Below are positions 43,850 to 55,216 of a stretch of 64,000 bases of DNA, piece by piece. Each line of letters starts with the position of its first letter. The first letter of the stretch is position 1. Below the pieces are notes generated by a model, which was given only the letters and a program-made list of their open reading frames with translations, did no database searches and was not told the origin of the DNA. The DNA lies in contig NC_092807.1 in assembly GCF_040954645.1 (NCBI RefSeq), forward strand, positions 48,925,991 through 48,989,990. The letters are read 5' to 3'. Source of the DNA: Diabrotica undecimpunctata. Lineage: Eukaryota > Arthropoda > Insecta > Coleoptera > Chrysomelidae. Position numbers and translations under genes: made by a program.

Positions 43850-46480
43850 GATTATAATGAGTATGAGCTTTCCAATTCTATATCAAAGATTTTACCTGCG
43901 AGTGTTTAAAAATCAGTTGTTGACAGGCAAAACTTTAATTTCTGGTTTTCCATATATCCTCATTATATCTTTATTCGTTCGTCTTCTCCAAATATTCTCT
44001 GCCGTCTTTATTACTTTGAAGATTTTTCTGAGCACCTTTCTTTCCTAGATCTCTACTTTCTTTTCTTCCTGTTTCATAATCCACGTTTTACTGGCATACA
44101 TTACTGTGGGTATGATTACTGTCTCGTAGACTCGCAGTTTAGCTGTTCTTGACACATTTTTGCTTTCAGTAATGAAGTTAGCGACCATATCGATCTGCTT
44201 CCCTTCATTAATCTTTTGTCTATTTCTTTTTCTTCTTTTCCCGTGTTCGTTATGATTACTCTTAAGTATTCACATTCTGACACTTTTTTGAAAATATAGA
44301 CAGTCTCTGCTCCTTTCATTTTGATATATTTGTTATTATTTGTTATGTATCCTCTCATTTTTATATATTGCGTTTTTGTTTGGTTTATTATTAACCCGTA
44401 TCTTTTCGTTTCTTCTTCAAATTTCTGGAAAATCTTTTCTAAATATTTTTTTTGGTCTCGCTAGTATCATCACATCATCCACGTACGTTATGTATGTTTT
44501 CTGCTACTGAAAATAGTCCTGTTTGTGCTTATATTTGATCTTCTTACGATTTGTTCTGATAATAGGTTGGATAAATTCTTAGATAGCGGATCCCCTTATT
44601 TTAAACCTCTATTCACTGTGAACCGTTTTGAAAAGCTTCCTTTCATTGTTACCTTATTCATCATGTTCCTAAGCGTCATTCTGACTAGCATTATAAGCTT
44701 TTCTGGTATTTCTAATGTTCTTATTGCCTCATATAGCATCGTTCGATTTAGGGAATCATATCCTTGTTTAAAATCGATAAATGTCATATGTAATCCTAAG
44801 TTTTGTTCCTAGCTATTATTTCGTATTAATTTTAACATACTTATTTGATCAGTAGTTGTTCCACCTGATCTAAAACTTCCCTGGTATTCTCCAATCACTT
44901 TGTTATCATATTCTGTTAATCTTTTCTTAATATTTTTTGCAAGTATTTTATAGACAACTTGTAATAGTGCTATACATCTATAGTTTTCGCACTCCGCTTT
45001 GTTTCCTTTTTTAATAATTTTGCCAAATTATTAGTGTCAAGTGAAATATCCTTTTCTTCAATCTTTCGCCACCTTCCTTCCTTTCTCCTGCACTTTTGTT
45101 ATTGTTTAGGTCTCTCATTATTTCTTTGACTATATTCAGAGTTAATTTCTCGCACGTCCCTTCTTCATCTTGGTCCTCTTCCTGGTCCGTATTTAATAGA
45201 TCTTCGAAATATTCCGCCCACCTGTTTAATTTTTCTGTTGTTTCACCTAGTAAGCCTTCTTTGCTTCTGCAATACTGTGGATTATTCTTTATAGTTTCTC
45301 TGGATGTCTTAACTTCGTGGTAGAAATTCTTTACCTCTTTGTTTATGTAGGCTTATTCTATGTTTTTTAATTGCTTTTCTAGCTGTTCGTTTTTTTGCAA
45401 ATTCTTTTCACTTCCCTTCTTCATGCCACATACTTTTCGATTGCATTTTGGGTATTTTATTTATCTCTTTGTAGTTTTGCCCTGTTTCTTCTTGCCAGAA
45501 CATTAATACATTCTTCATCGAACCAGTCTTGCCGTCTTTTAATATGTTCTCTTCCTATACACTTTTCCGCTGTTTCCGACATGGGTGTCTGTATGGTCTG
45601 CCACTCTTCATATATATCCTGTTTGACTGAATTCTCTAGTTTTTTATTTATTTCCTCTAGTCTCTTTACAACCTACTTCTGTTGAAGGCGCTCTAATTGG
45701 TAAATTAATCTATCTCTAACAGGTTTTGGTATCATTGGTAGTTCTTGTTTTAAATTTTTTTTTATGAGTGTATGGTCACTGTTTTTATCTGCCCCTCTGT
45801 AACTCCTCCAATCGATTATTGCCTTATCATGTTTGCTTTCAATTGGGACATGATCTGTCTGATTTTTTATTTTTCCATCGTGAGAAGTCCATGTTACCTT
45901 ATGAATGTCTTTGTGATCAAACCTTCTGCTAGCTATCTTTATTTTATTCTCTTTAGCAAATTTTATTAACTTTTTCTCGTTTTCGTTTGATTCCTTATGT
46001 AAACTTTGTATTCTGTTGTTTTTATCTTTGTGTAAACTGTTATTCATGTATATATTTCCTCTTTTTTGACTTTGGCATTCATGTCACCAATGACTATCTT
46101 TATATCGTATTTTTGTATATTCCCTATTAGGCTTCTTAGCTTTTCGTAGAACTCTGTTTTGGTTTTTAAGTATTTATCTTCAGTGGGCGCATGTACATTA
46201 TTAATACTTATCTTCCTATATTTTCTTCTTTCTTTCAAGTAACAAATTCTGTCTGATAATGGTTAAAAATTTACAACTGCTTTTTTGGCTTTCTCCGACA
46301 CTATGAATCCCACTCCAAAATATCTCTTGCTCCCCCTACTTTTGAACATTGTGCTGTTTCCTATTTTTATTATTTCATTTCCCAGTTGTTTCGTTTCTTG
46401 CAGGGCAAGGATATCTATTGTATATTTTTCCATAATTTGGTCTAAGTATAATATATTTAAAATTGAATGAAGTAATTTTA
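43850..46480 (-). pseudogene. LINE ORF2, nearly full set of domains, frameshifted
   Basis: Minus strand. Endonuclease: IDILALQETKQLGNE (about 46430), ISINNVHAPTEDKYLKTKTE and VIGDMNAKVKKEE (46238-46044), TWTSHDGKIKNQTDHVPIES, RSYRGADKNSDHTLI (45900-45770). RT: DFKQGYDSLNRTMLYEAI (44787-44600) then a YVDD box read from about 44480 (YVDDVMILARPKK). C-terminal part: SECEYLRVIITNTGKEEKEI (44290), RKVLRKIFKVIKTAENIWRR (about 44030-43970). At least six shifts. Endonuclease and RT order fits an RTE- or I-like insect LINE; clade not fixed. The 5' end is truncated near 46480. Confidence 0.78.
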
Positions 46481-47724
46481 TTTTTATATTTTAACTAAAT
46501 TCAATAAACTATCGTGTTTGCTCCTGACGCCACCTGTTAATATATAAACAAAGCATACGTTGTTTACGTATGACAAACCTGTCAAATAGTGGGAGGATTC
46601 TTTTAATTTTTTACTTCTCATGTAATACCTATATTTTGTTAGTTATTTTGTATGCAGTTTATAATTTAAACCAGTTTAAAGTAAATATATTTATGATGAC
46701 TAGAAACGGATTGATCGAGAGTAGTGAATCGATGTCCAGAAACGCTACCCGTGACGATGCCATTTCGTGGCGTTATTTCCGTGACGCTCACCTCAGAATT
46801 TTACTGTAGAGAAGAAAAGTAATGAATCAGGTTTTGAGCTTTGCTTCAAAAAAACATACTATTATTGCCGATGTTACCCAGGACTATGGCATTCTAAGAA
46901 AAAGGAAATTGTTCCCTGTATATTACATATTATATAGTGTATATTATATAATGTAAACTACAATTTTATAAACCACCACGGATAATTAGATACAAATCAA
47001 ATATTTGATGTGATATTTTTTATTAAATACAAAAAAAAATCACCACACGAAAAAATTTGTAGAATTAGTATTTCTTTATATAGAGATCTCGTTAACTGTA
47101 TAAATTTCGTGAATTATTGCCAAATGCTAAATTTGATTTAAATATCTGTTTGAATGGTATTAAGTTATCAAATAAACCGTATAGATAAATCGGTTTATCC
47201 AATAATCCAATATCAGTTAATAATTCACAGGATTGGACAATTTCAAAAGCAAATATCCATACATAATACCCAGACGTCGGACTCGTATTAGAATTTACAG
47301 CCATATAATGGGTCCATTCAACGACGTTAATTATCAATTCCGAAGATGTATACAAGTAGGATCTGACCACCCTAAGAAAGCTCTATCTGCAGAGTGACAC
47401 TCTATATAGCCCCATGAATTATTGATAGCCACCAATAGCGTAAATAGAATATTAATTTTCCTTTAACGGCCAGATAACAATTGTGAGGTCTAACGTACGA
47501 TCTTTAGCGTACTATCAGAATGGTTCAACAATTAGACTGAATAATTCAGGACCACAGGCGGTTTTGCTTCATACTAGTAACTACTGTTTAATAGTTTGAA
47601 ACCTTACTCACCGATGAAAGGGTAAGGGTTATAAATTATTAAAAAGCTACAGGGTTTTTCGTGCCCATTTTTCAACTAGAAATTTTTTCTGATAAATTTA
47701 TGTATTGGTTGGTCACAGTTTATC

Positions 47725-47726
<2 letters not shown>
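46481..47726. other. Gap with dispersed repeat and an unrecognised frame
   Basis: 46768-46850 is related to 21465-21570 (ATTTCGTGGCG, TTTTACTGTAGAGAAG). A 92-codon minus-strand frame at 47092-47370 has no recognisable motif. Confidence 0.4.
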
Positions 47727-47962
<236 letters not shown>

Positions 47963-48005
47963 AAATAGAAGTACTTGTGACTCGTTTGGAAAAAACATGT
48001 AACTG

Positions 48006-48410
48006 TTTTGGATGGGTTGGAGTCAATAAAAGGGCTATTGGTTAACTATTTTTTATCTCGAGCTTTCAATTGTGTTTAGAGTTATTATCAAGGGCTGATA
48101 AAAAAGACAAAATATCGTACAAAGTTGAACTAGAAAGAAAAAACAATTTTTGTTAACTCACCAAATAAAATTAGTTTAGTAAATAAAAATTGCTGCTAAT
48201 ACATATATAAATGTTTTGGAGGGTTGGAGTCAATAAAAGGGGCTATTGGTTAACTATTTATTATCTCGAGCTTTCAATTGTGTTTACAATTATTATCAAG
48301 AGCTGCTAAAAAAGACAAAATATCTTACAAAGTTGAACTAGAAAGAAAAAACAATTTTTGTTAATTCACCAAATAAAATTAGTTTGGTAAATAAAAATTG
48401 CTGCTAATAC
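48006..48410 (-). repeat. Two tandem 205-bp copies of a PLE 3' end (PLE-B)
   Basis: 48006-48204 and 48211-48410 are about 93-95 percent alike by eye. Both include GTTGGAGTCAATAAAAGG, TATCTCGAGCTTTCAATTG and CAATTTTTGTTAA. On the minus strand each has the fold TTTTTTATC / GATAAAAAA, TTGATAA, GAAAGCTC. The direct tandem arrangement fits the pseudo-LTRs known from Penelope elements. Confidence 0.8.
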
Positions 48411-48753
48411 ATCTTAAAAATAATTAATATAAAAATGTCCTAATCTAATAAATGCTTCTCTGAAATTTTTAGTATAATTTTGAAAACATTTTTTTAATAC
48501 AAAAACAATTGAATTTATAAATAAGTTAAAATAGCAACCAATTACAAATAAGCCTCAATGTCATAAATGCCAACTTAAAATTTTTATTTTTGACAATTAT
48601 ATAGCCAAAAATAACATTTTGTTTAAAAATTCTTTTTTGTTTAGTAACAAAAAAGAAGAAGATTTATTCACCATTGATAGATGTCTGAAAAAATGTAATA
48701 GATATGTGGAAAATTAAATCAAAATGTGATATTTTACAAGTTTCATATATAGA

Positions 48754-49170
48754 TTATAAAGAAATAATATAATTATAAATTTTACTTAGATTTTGAATTT
48801 CTGATCTTTTGTTTAAATTATTATCACTTTTGCTGATACAAACCATTTCTAAAAAAGTCCTTTTGAATTTATTACTTTTACTACATAAATTTTTAATGTT
48901 ATCAAAATCGATAATATGGTCGTTATCGATTACATGCTCTGCCAAAGCACAAGATGGTTTTTTAATTCTGCAATCACTTTTGTGAGAAATAATGCGGTTT
49001 GAAAGATTTCTTCTGATCTCACCAACATACTCAGCTTCAGACTGAGTACAACTAATGCTGTGTACTACATTTGTTTTTTCAAATTTGTCTATAGGATATT
49101 TAGTTTTGGAATATAAAGATGAAATAGTTTTGATGTTCTTTGTTGCTATTTAGATATTGTCAATAATCTT
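48754..49170 (-). pseudogene. PLE-B GIY-YIG C-terminal region
   Basis: Minus strand, from about 49070: QSEAEYVGEIRRNLSNRIIS then HKSDCRIKKPSCALAEHVID and NNLNKRSEIQNLSKIYNYII. It covers the last part of the GIY-YIG nuclease and the PLE C-terminus. It is truncated upstream near the (TA)n at 49237. The 3' noncoding part runs to the tandem repeats at 48410. Confidence 0.72.
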
Positions 49171-49236
49171 TAGTGTTTGTAATAATTTAGGTATTAATGA
49201 TGGTATAAAAGGTAGTGAATGATAATAGATGTTCTG

Positions 49237-49246
49237 ATATATATAC

Positions 49247-49309
<63 letters not shown>
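49237..49309. repeat. (TA)n microsatellite between two PLEs
   Basis: About 33 TA units, touching the 3' end of PLE-C at 49310. Confidence 0.95.
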
Positions 49310-49312
<3 letters not shown>

Positions 49313-50250
49313 AACTCTTAAATATTGGGGAAATCTGCAAGAAAGACTCTAATGTGTATCAATTGTTTCGCCGAACGTTTTCGCCAAAGAGAATTAATTT
49401 GGCTTCTTTAGGGCTGAAAGAGAATAAATTATAATTAGCTACCATATATTATCTATTAAAACATTATTGATCTTACCGTAACTTAGAATTGTAGAGTTAG
49501 AATATTAAAAAACTTAGCTAGTAACATAGTGGGATTTTTTGTTACTATGTGCAAAAAAAGTTTTTTTTAAGGTTTGAAATGTATGGTAGCTTTGAACTTG
49601 ACACGTAAAGGCTTACCCAAGGTTAATCGAAAAACCCAATGTAACTACATTTAAAAGGAGGTAATTCTTTGAATTGTCGGCAATAACTGAATTTTTGATT
49701 TTTAGATAGTTTAAAAGTGAGGTTCTGTTTTAGCCAGAACGCAAGCGCTGACAACTTCATTGTTCTTATGAATCTTTATGTCGTTAAGGTTCATTGGTAA
49801 AAAACGAATAAATTTAAATCCCAGTATAGGGAAATATTATTTTGATTTACTTTATTTAATTATATTATATTGTTCATGTATTATTGCATCTTATTGAGAT
49901 GTATCTAAGAAAAGCAAGGGAATGTTATATATTTTTTTGTGTTAATGAAAATTAATTATAAAGGTATGTTAGTTGTTAATGGATATATCAGTCAAGTTAG
50001 TTATCTGTGATATAGTATTGTTCTTGGTATCTGATTTAAGTAACAAGTGGTATATATCGCTTAGATTCTTGATGTCACTCTTAACATTAATGGAGAAATC
50101 GTTAAGGAAAATATAAGACATTTCAATGAACTCTCTTTTAGATTTATTGTTCTCACGGTGGAGAATTGTGGTGTTAGTATAGTCCATGAGATGACCAGTG
50201 GAATGGACATGTTTGGCTAATGCACAACGGTCAGGGTGAAGTCGATAGGT
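49310..50250 (-). pseudogene. PLE-C: C-terminal coding remnant and 3' end
   Basis: Minus strand. HPDRCALAKHVHSTGHLMDY, SKREFIEMSYIFLNDFSINV and NVKSDIKNLSDIYHLLL (50240-49985) match the PLE segment after GIY-YIG. The 3' end at 49369-49416 has CTAAAGAA, a GCCAAA…TTTGGC hairpin, GAAA, the palindrome AACGTT, C, then GGC that can pair with an upstream GCC. The element stops at the (TA)n array. Confidence 0.68.
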
Positions 50251-50692
50251 CGGTATAGTAGAATTTAACAGGATATCATAAAATCATATTTTCAGCGAAT
50301 AGACAAAGATAACAATCATATTTCCCCTTGGTCTCCCCACAACATTTCTCATACACGTCCATAAGTGAACGCCAGACGATTATTTCCGATCCAGCTTATA
50401 CCTAAGAAACAGCGGCAAGGTTGCCTTATTACATATTTTAATTAAAACATTGAATTGATTCAAAAAATTGGCGATCAGTGGCGCGGATATATTGCCATTT
50501 AAAACTGGATGATGATATTAAAAATGAAACACTAATTGACACAAATACTGGTACAAAAATTTCTTAAATTCATAAGAAATTTACAGATTTGCATTTTTAT
50601 TTGACGAAATTGTAACCTAATTTCCAATAAAACAAGATAATTTTATGGTAAATTGCATACTAGACAGGCTGAATGCTATGCGATGTATTTTA
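50251..50692 (+). repeat. 5' end of a second mariner-like element
   Basis: Shares GTCGGTATAGTAGAATTTAA, CATATTTTCAGCGAATAGAC and CATATTTCCCCTTGGTCTC with 36400-36500, and later words with 36520-36700. It carries about 230 extra bases (about 50330-50520) not in the first copy. It stops where a hAT-type end begins at 50693. Confidence 0.75.
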
Positions 50693-51410
50693 GAGGTGGG
50701 TCGTTCTCGTTTTTATCGTGAACAAAACTGAACCGTTCTTCGTAAATAAGTAACTAGTTAAAAAACCAGTTAAAATATTCAATTAGTTGATTGTTTAAAA
50801 TTAGTTTTAAATAAGCGAGTACATAAACAAACATATTGGCTATTATCGTTTATGTGTATACGTATTGAAGTGAAAGAAACTAACAAATAATATATTTATT
50901 ATACATTTACATTACACAATATTATTAAATCGCTAGTCGTCTAAATTAACATTTAAATACATGTTTTTCCACTTTAATTGTTGTTAACCGTGTTCTTCTT
51001 TAAATTAAAATTAAACTAGATTTTGAACATGTGTTAACAAGGAAGAGATTTTGCTACAATATTACAATATTTTATAAATATAGTGGTTAAGTTAGGATAA
51101 ACATTACGATGGTTTTTCCTCCGCTGTAATGGACAGTTCCAATCTCCGCTCGAATTTTTTCTGGGTAATATATCATCAGACAAATACATGTCGACTTCTT
51201 TTATAGCTCTCGATATAGGTGTACGTTTAGATGAGTCATATCCAATTAATTCATCAAAAATACACCATGGACTTAAATCATCTTTATCGGTTTCTTTTTC
51301 TTGTACTGGTTGATTTTTCAATAGTACAATCTTTTTTTTCTTCTTTAATTATAGAAAAAACCAACTTCTTAACTCTTTCTTTGGTTTTTTTTTGGAACAG
51401 TGGACAGTCG
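50693..51410 (-). pseudogene. hAT transposase C-terminus, inverted relative to its neighbour
   Basis: Minus strand, 51321-51034: DLSPWCIFDELIGYDSSKRT then AIKEVDMYLSDDILPRKNSS and LTTIFIKYCNIVAKSLPC, the hAT dimerisation region. 51230-51410 is the reverse complement of 52890-53070. The outer end, AGAGGTGGG near 50693, looks like a hAT terminus. Insertion into the mariner copy at 50692 is likely. Confidence 0.72.
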
Positions 51411-51640
51411 GGCGATTGGTTGACGTTAAAAATAAAATAACTAGGTATTGTGATTAATGAATAAGTTTCGATTTTCGATTGATCTTCATTTTCGATTTCA
51501 AATCTTCATTAATAGTTCGTTAAAGGATTTATTTATGGTGAATATTCAATTAAGAAGCCTTTTTTTAGTCAAAATTATTTACCCAGTATAAGAATAATTT
51601 TATTTTCAAAAAATGCACATTTGTAGAAGATGCAGCTATT

Positions 51641-53075
51641 ATGCTTCACTTTCTGAATATTGCAATGATTGAAACATCTTCCGATACATTTCTGTCCGTT
51701 CCGACTACTTTTACTACAAGTACTGACATACTGCCACCGCCACCCAAGCCTCAAAAGGTGATGGATATTTCTATTAATAAAAAGATTAGTTTAGAACAAA
51801 CGAAACAAGTAGATATGGATTTACTAAACCTATGTATAGACTCGTTTCAACCATTTTTTACAGTTGAAGAACGAGCTTTTAAGAAGTTGACAAGGTGGAT
51901 TCCTGGATATAAACGGCCAACAAGAAAAAATTTTTTACTTTCATTATTTCAGGAATGTTATATAAAAACTGAGAAAATTATTAGAGCACAAGTAGTTAAA
52001 GAAGTAGAAAATATCTGTGTTACGACTGCCCTTTGGACGTCGCACATGGACATATATCTCATTAACAGGACATTATTTAACCGAAAATTTAGAATTAGAA
52101 TGGTTTTATTAGGCTGCTGCCATTTCTCTGGAAACCATAATTCAGAAAAAATCTCTTTTGAAATTAGTAAAATTATTGATCAGTGGGGTCTAAAAGGAAA
52201 AGTAAATTTTGCAGTAACTGATATTACCTCAAATATTGTCAAAGCTATTAAGGATGTTTTGGGATGGAAACATTTAGGTTGTTTTGCTCATACGTTACAT
52301 TTATTGGTGGAGGTCGGATTAAATGCTGTCATGTACAAATAGATAAAATAAAAAAAGTCGTTTTTTTCGACAAGAAACGATAAAAAACACATTTTAAAAA
52401 AGTACCTTATCTTCAGAAAGACTTTTAAAGTATCAATTACAACAGAACAAAGTTCCCAAACAGCCAATCCAAGACGTGGAAACTAGGTGGAACTCCACCT
52501 ATTACATGCTAAAAAGAATGACCGAGTTAGAAGAGGAAATCCGTTTCACATTGGAATTAGTTATTACAGACTTGCCAAATCTAAATAATGAAGACTGGAT
52601 TATTTGTTCTCAACTTTCCCACATTTTACGGCCTTTTGAAGAAATAACAAGTACAATAAGTGGTCAAAAATATTTGACGGGTAGTTCAGTGATTGTTATG
52701 GTCGCTGCCTGTAAGAATATTGCAATAAAATTTTAGAAAAAGGTAACCTTATATCTATAGTATCCGACGTAGTACAATTACTATAATCGGGTTTAGTAGA
52801 AAGATTTAGAGGGATAGAACAGAGTGGCATATTGTCATTATGTACATTAGTGGATTCACGATTTAAAATGCAGGGATTTTCTAATAAAAATGAAGTTAAA
52901 AAGACAAAAGAAAGAGTTAAGAGGCTGGTTACTTCTTTAATTAAAGAAAAAGAAGATTGTACTATTGAAAATCAACCAGTACAAAAAAAGAACCCAATAA
53001 AGATGACTTAAGTCCATGGTGTATTTTTGATCAATTAATTGGACATGACTCAAAGTACCGAGGATTTATAAAATA
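51641..53075 (+). pseudogene. hAT (ZBED1/4-like) transposase, frameshifted
   Basis: Start: 51641-52342 encodes LLNLCIDSFQPFFTVEERAF, IPGYKRPTRKNFLLSLFQEC, VCVTTALWTS-type block (NICVTTALWTSHMDIYLI), LGCCHFSGNHNSEKISFE, VTDITSNIVKAIKDVLGWKH and LGCFAHTLHLLVEVGLN. After a broken 130 bases, 52476-52736 has ETRWNSTYYMLKRMTELEEE and SQLSHILRPFEEITSTIS. 52890-53075 is the start of the dimerisation region, then lost. The first catalytic Asp is replaced: the family's 'TTDxWTS' reads TTALWTS here. No BED zinc finger is visible upstream. Non-functional. Confidence 0.82.
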
Positions 53076-53129
53076 GCCAAACATAGAGTAAAGAATGAGT
53101 ACTTTAACAGCTTATTTAATAAAGTTAAT

Positions 53130-53290
53130 GGTCACCAAAATAACAAACGAAGAAGTGGCTGAAGCAATTCAAAAAATAAAGGTAGGAAAAGCAGTTTGAC
53201 TAGATGATATTTCTGGGGACGTGTGGAAAGGTTGGTTAACAGGTCTATTTCACAGAATTATGGAAGTTGGACAAATTTCAGACGAATGGT
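53130..53290 (+). pseudogene. LINE RT N-terminal scrap
   Basis: Plus strand reads ITNEEVAEAIQKIKVGKAV, a stop, then LDDISGDVWKGWLTGLFHRI and MEVGQISDEWFSK. This is the stretch before RT motif 1 of a common insect LINE. It ends abruptly near 53290. Confidence 0.68.
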
Positions 53291-54513
53291 TCAGTAAAAT
53301 GTGTTGCCAGAAAAAGGGTTAAAAAATGTTTGTTACCTTAGATCTGAACAAAAAACATTATTCCACAAACTTCAAACAATTACAACCTCACCTTTGGAAG
53401 ACACAAAATGGAGCCTGGACAAATCCTGGGAGAAGTCAAATCCAATATCTAAACTGGACTTCAGGTTATCCTGGATAATAACAATACGTAATCGTTCAAA
53501 AAACCCAGTAAAACCATGTCTGCTTACTTAGTCCTCAAACGCTGTTATCAAATTTCTTGTCAAATTATACAGCTTACAAAAACGTTAATTAACTTCACAT
53601 TACAAAGGTGCCACATGGCATATTGATCTCAAATCAAATTCTTCTCACCAAAACTCATGGAATTCTTTCCATGTTCCTTTCTTACGGCGCTCGAGGTGAC
53701 ATCATCCTCAAAAATAATTATCTTGCCGGCTTCGGCGGAAAGATTGTTGTTTATTTCCTGCGTAAATATCTAAGTGGAATCGAGATTAAATGAGAGAGTA
53801 GTTAGTTTTTTATAAACGGAGTCCAAAATGTTCAAATTATCAATCTAATTGACGCAAAAAGATAAAATACTACAAGGTATGTCTCTCATCTTTTTTTAAA
53901 TAAATCCTGGTTCTGTTTTTTCCGTTTCTCTTTCATTGTTTTATATTCCTTTATGGGTCCTTAAGTGGGTCTTAATGATCTATATCCTAAAAAAGCTTTT
54001 CTTCTCTTGACATTTTTTAATTATATTTGATAAACCAAAGCACAATCCTTAGCTGTCTATCAGAATCCAAAAATAGATTTGATATTATTATCATTTTGTT
54101 AATAAAGTTTCCACTTACTATTTAAGAAAACGATCTATGATAAAATATCTTATAAGAATATGGCAATAAAAATTAATTTGTTACAAAAAAAAAGTAGAGA
54201 ACTAGTAAGAAGCAGTTTTCTACTTTTTTAGTAGAGAAAAAGGTCGTTTTTACTTCTTAGTAGTTAAAAACTATTGAACACTAAAAAATGTAGCAGTAGA
54301 AAAGTACACAATTAACTTGTCTGGGCCTTATATGCGAAATTAATGATATTTTATAATCATAGGCGTTTCTATAGTAATTGTTGGTACGAGACATATGTAT
54401 TTAATATGTTTTGCAATATTATTATGTCTTAAAGAAATATTTATTAAAAAAAAAATGTAAACCCGCAATAAGTTCTTATCTTGTAATTTTCAAGAGCAAT
54501 TTTATTGTTTCAG
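53291..54513. other. Gap with dispersed repeat R2, copy 2
   Basis: 53690-53775 matches 29945-30037 in reverse. A short frame at 53301-53531 is not recognised. If 54514-54780 is a real exon, this stretch is its upstream intron. Confidence 0.45.
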
Positions 54514-54780
54514 GAATATATCCGACAAAGTCGCGAACAACAGCTTAACGAATTGGAGAAACAAGACCACGGAGACAAGAGATCGTCGAGATCGAGGTCA
54601 CGAAGTCATAGCTCTCCTTCGGTAGATTCATCAAATAGATATGATGGAGATGTAAACGTTGTTACCACCAACGTAGCTCCATGCTACGTGCCTGGGGGAG
54701 ATGTGTTACCAATTCTCATAAGGAACGAACACAGTATGAGCCCATCGAACGGAGATGCTTATAATACTAACATTTATACG
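54514..54780 (+). CDS. Candidate internal exon of an unidentified host gene
   Basis: An open stretch of exactly 89 codons bounded by TTTTATTGTTTCAG on the left and GTAAGT on the right, phase 0 at both ends. It is clearly richer in G and C than its flanks. The predicted peptide is hydrophilic: EYIRQSREQQLNELEKQD, an Arg/Ser tract (KRSSRSRSRSHSSPS), then NRYDGDVNVVTTN, CYVPGGDVLPILIRNEHSMS and SNGDAYNTNIYT. It has no transposon motif and is not repeated in the window. The RS tract could suggest a nuclear or regulatory linker, but that is a guess. I do not recognise the gene. No partner exon is visible, so introns on both sides would be long. Confidence 0.5.
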
Positions 54781-54939
54781 GTAAGTTATAATATAATATT
54801 TAGGTATATAAACAATTTATAGTGGCCAAATAAAAGAGTACATATATTTTATAAATTTATATGAAATTATATGTTTATGAACTACAGGTAAAATTAATGT
54901 GCTTAATTCTATTTTCTTCTTTTTTCATTAATTATGAAT

Positions 54940-55205
54940 ACTTTTATCATCATCTCGTTTATTAAAGAGTTGATATAATTCGAAATTAAGTTTTTTGTGC
55001 TACTGCCTTTGATTGTTTGTAGCTCCAAATATTTTGCAGAGTATTTTACGCTCGAATATTCCCAGAAGTATTTCATCCTTCTGGATTTTTAGTTTTTATT
55101 TGGATATTTATTGAGTGAAATTTATTGAGTCCATAGTATGCTCTATTTGTAAGGTTTATTCGTCTTTTAATTTCTTCGCTTGTTTTATTGGTAGTTGTCA
55201 CTAGC
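54940..55205 (-). pseudogene. LINE C-terminal fragment
   Basis: Minus strand, two frames: SEEIKRRINLTNRAYYGLNK (about 55180) and LLGIFERKILCKIFGATNN, then LNFELYQLFNKRD. Typical of LINE ORF2 downstream of RT. It ends against the left TA of the Tc1 element. Confidence 0.65.
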
Positions 55206-55216
55206 GAACCAAGTTA

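Noticed and set aside
47092..47370. A 92-codon minus-strand gene
   Set aside because: No recognisable motif, no splice or start context, AT-rich composition like its surroundings.
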